A stretch of 6,429 bases of DNA from an uncultured Spirochaetaceae bacterium (lineage in GTDB: Bacteria > Spirochaetota > Spirochaetia > SZUA-6 > Bin103): NCBI GenBank assembly GCA_913043885.1, contig CAJWOB010000157.1, positions 1 to 6,429 of the forward strand, in the 5' to 3' direction. Shown piece after piece: positions 4,963 to 6,429 of the stretch. Within the stretch, counting starts at the first letter, position 1, and each line of letters starts with the position of its first letter. The notes beneath the pieces were generated by a model that was not told the origin of the DNA, searched no databases, and saw only the letters and a list, made by a program, of their open reading frames with translations. Made by a program: the position numbers and the translations under genes.

Positions 4963-5820
4963 CTAGGCCCGGGCGCTGCTGAGGGCGTTGGCGATTTCGA
5001 TAATCTGCGCGGGGGAGAGCTCCTCGGCGCGAACGCCGGGGTCGGTACCGGTCTCCTCGACGATATCCAGCAGCTCGGCCTTGGATAGGCCAATGAAGTC
5101 GCCCTCGGCCAGCAGGTTGTTGCGCAGCGTCTTGCGGCGCGCCGCAAATACCGCACGGATAAGCGCCAACAGGAAGTCGCGGTCGGCGATGCGCGGCTTC
5201 TTGGCGTGCGGACGCAGCTCCACTACCGCCGAGGTAACCTCCGGCACTGGATAGAAGGTGCCGGGCGCCAGCTCACCGTGGGCGACCACGTCGGCCATCA
5301 CCTGGCACAAGACAGAGAACGAGGAGTAGTTGCGGGTACCAGGCGCCGCGGTAATCCGCTCCGCCAGCTCCTTCTGCACGGTGAACAGGCAGCGGCCGGA
5401 GATGCGATTGGCCTCCGCCAGCGCGCCGATGATGGCAGAGGCACTGCTGAACGGCAGGTTGCCGACGACGCGATCCGGTCGCCCGCTCTTCTTCTCCGTT
5501 GCCTGCCAGGTCTTCACGAAGTCGCCCTCGATCAGCGAGACGTGGCGAGCCTTGGCGATGCCAGCCTTGAGGTAGCGAACGAGCCCGGCGTCGATCTCGA
5601 ACAACACCAGCTTCTTGCAGCGCTCCGCCAGCGCCTCGCTGAGTGCGCCGAGCCCAGGGCCGATCTCCCACACCACGTCGGTGGAACGCGACGAGAGGGT
5701 TCGTACCAGCTTGTCGCGGGTGCGCGGATTGACCATGAAGTTCTGGCCCCAACGCTTCTTGGGCCGTGCGCCGAGATCGGCTAGGGCGTGACGAATGTCG
5801 GCTGGTGAGTTGTGATTCAA
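4963..5820 (-). CDS. rsmA: 16S rRNA (adenine(1518)-N6/adenine(1519)-N6)-dimethyltransferase
   Basis: This gene encodes 285 residues (KsgA/RsmA). It uses SAM to dimethylate two adjacent adenines in the 3' hairpin of 16S rRNA during small-subunit maturation. Motifs in order: KKRWGQNF (21-28); SAM motif I EIGPGLG (52-58); acidic FEID (75-78); EGDF (98-101); the catalytic motif IV NLPF (121-124); VQKELAER (148-155); FYPVPEVTSAV (189-199); and RRKTLRNNL (228-236). Motif IV is NLPF instead of the usual NLPY, an accepted variant in this fold. FYPVPEVTSAV differs from the common F-x-P-x-P-K-V-D-S-A-V at the Lys and Asp. The start is TTG 5820, whose TTGA overlaps the TGA of comEC, so translation is likely coupled. 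No in-frame ATG lies near, and the encoded N-terminus reaches the family's RWGQNF with a normal ~20-residue lead. Confidence 0.95.
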   Translation of the reverse strand: MNHNSPADIRHALADLGARPKKRWGQNFMVNPRTRDKLVRTLSSRSTDVVWEIGPGLGALSEALAERCKKLVLFEIDAGLVRYLKAGIAKARHVSLIEGDFVKTWQATEKKSGRPDRVVGNLPFSSASAIIGALAEANRISGRCLFTVQKELAERITAAPGTRNYSSFSVLCQVMADVVAHGELAPGTFYPVPEVTSAVVELRPHAKKPRIADRDFLLALIRAVFAARRKTLRNNLLAEGDFIGLSKAELLDIVEETGTDPGVRAEELSPAQIIEIANALSSARA

Positions 5821-6429
5821 AGCTCGATTCCGGGCACCGCACCGAACATCCGGTTGATGCCGACCAGTGCACTATACAACACCCCCAGCAGCGGCTCGCT
5901 GACCGCCCGGGAGTCACCGCCGGAAACGGCGTCTACGACCGTAGCGAGGGCGCCACCGAGCAGAAACAGGGCGGTAAGCGGGATGAGCAGCAGGCCGGCC
6001 ACCGCACCGACCGGGCGCACGGCACCGAAGGAGTGCAGCACCAGCGGAAAGGTGAACAGCTGCGCTCCCACCGCCACCCCTAGGGCGCCGCGCAGCGCCG
6101 GCGGCAACATTCCTGGCAGATGCAGCGTGATGCGGGGGGGGGCCGAGCAGCAAGATCCCCGCCAGCGCCAGGAACGACAGCTGGAACGACAGCGCGGTGG
6201 TAGCGCTCGGCTCGAGAATCAGGACCACGATCGCCGCCGCCGCCAGCACCTCTATCCCGCGCGGCCGATCGCCCCGCAGTCGACCGGCCTGTGCCAGCGC
6301 CGCCATGGCGGCGGCACGCAGCAGGGAGGGCCGCGGGCCCGCCAACCACACGTAGCCCACTACCGCCGCCACCGCCAGTGCCGCCGCCGCCGCATCCCAC
6401 CAGCGCGCGTGTTCGGGTGCCAGTGCTAT
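5817..6429 (-). CDS. ComEC/Rec2-type DNA-uptake membrane protein, 3' part, frameshifted
   Basis: The gene enters from the right edge and ends at TGA 5819-5817. The first part in the window (6429 to about 6142) reads WLAGPRPSLLRAAAM, then a hydrophobic helix, then ALSFQLSFLALAGILLLG. This is the signature of the ComEC competence domain: G-x-x-[PS]-S-x-x-R-A-x-x-M, then F-Q-LS-F-x-A-x-x-G-I. The following conserved segment (AQLFTFPLVLHSFGAVRPVG, then GLLLIPLTALFLLGG) is in another frame beginning near 6134. The frames are reconciled by removing one base from the nine-G run at 6134-6142, which gives LLLGPPRITLHLPG across the join. ComEC forms the inner-membrane channel for single-stranded DNA in transformation. 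The protein stops soon after the membrane domain (INRMFGAVPGIEL), so no C-terminal metallo-beta-lactamase-like domain follows. Because the rest is intact, a sequencing error is more likely than decay, but the window cannot decide. Confidence 0.8.
6134..6142. other. Nine-G homopolymer at the comEC frame break
   Basis: Nine consecutive Gs (plus strand) coincide with the point where comEC coding potential moves from one frame to another. Eight Gs would give one continuous frame. Without correction the protein runs out of frame to a stop at 5914 and would not reach the TTGA overlap with rsmA. Confidence 0.75.

Noticed and set aside
6373..6429. A comEC start at GTG 6372
   Set aside because: The frame stays open upstream to the window edge and the ComEC family is much longer, so the true start lies outside.

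Overview
The window is about 5.2 kb of GC-rich bacterial housekeeping chromosome (roughly 1240 to 6429) joined at its left edge to about 0.8 kb of phage-like sequence with visibly lower G+C. The bacterial part fits a free-living Gram-negative bacterium. A spirochaete is my best guess, from the bactofilin, the small TPR and lipoprotein genes rich in acidic helices, and the overall gene mix. Protein similarity searches would be needed to confirm it.

Layout, left to right. Positions 1-633 (minus strand) hold the N-terminal 211 codons of a protein with repeats of about 50 residues built on an 'I-[DN]-Y-[IV]-D ... [TS]-[TS]-G-[ND]' motif. This repeat type is familiar from phage structural or tail proteins, and the gene runs off the left edge. 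It overlaps by ATGA the 3' end of the gene before it (630-1238, minus). That gene is odd: its first part is a bacterial lipoprotein with a clear promoter and lipobox, and its last ~50 codons look like the C-terminus of a phage-type 2OG-Fe(II) oxygenase. The join lies somewhere around 773-815. It is either a recombination or integration edge or, quite possibly, an assembly chimera.

From 1349 to 3125 (minus strand) comes a compact cluster, in transcription order: TyrA-like prephenate/arogenate dehydrogenase, bactofilin, and an exported TPR protein. A 110-bp gap containing hairpins and short direct repeats separates the TPR gene from the lipoprotein gene. Divergent from the dehydrogenase are dapB and dapA (3200-4849, plus strand), two consecutive steps of lysine/diaminopimelate synthesis. 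After a 113-bp convergent gap with imperfect hairpins come rsmA/ksgA (4963-5820, minus) and, overlapping its start by TTGA, the 3' part of a ComEC/Rec2-type DNA-uptake membrane protein (5817 to beyond 6429). The comEC reading frame is broken at a run of nine Gs.

The core genes are ordinary: amino-acid and cell-wall precursor synthesis (tyrA, dapB, dapA), ribosome maturation (rsmA), cell shape (bactofilin), a periplasmic adaptor (TPR) and DNA uptake (comEC). I found no CRISPR array, tRNA, rRNA or transposase, and nothing I can defend as a new defence or metabolic system. The points worth a second look are the lipoprotein/oxygenase/phage-repeat junction, the comEC frameshift, the repeated 3' end of the TPR gene, and -10-like boxes placed so close to start codons that leaderless mRNAs are possible.
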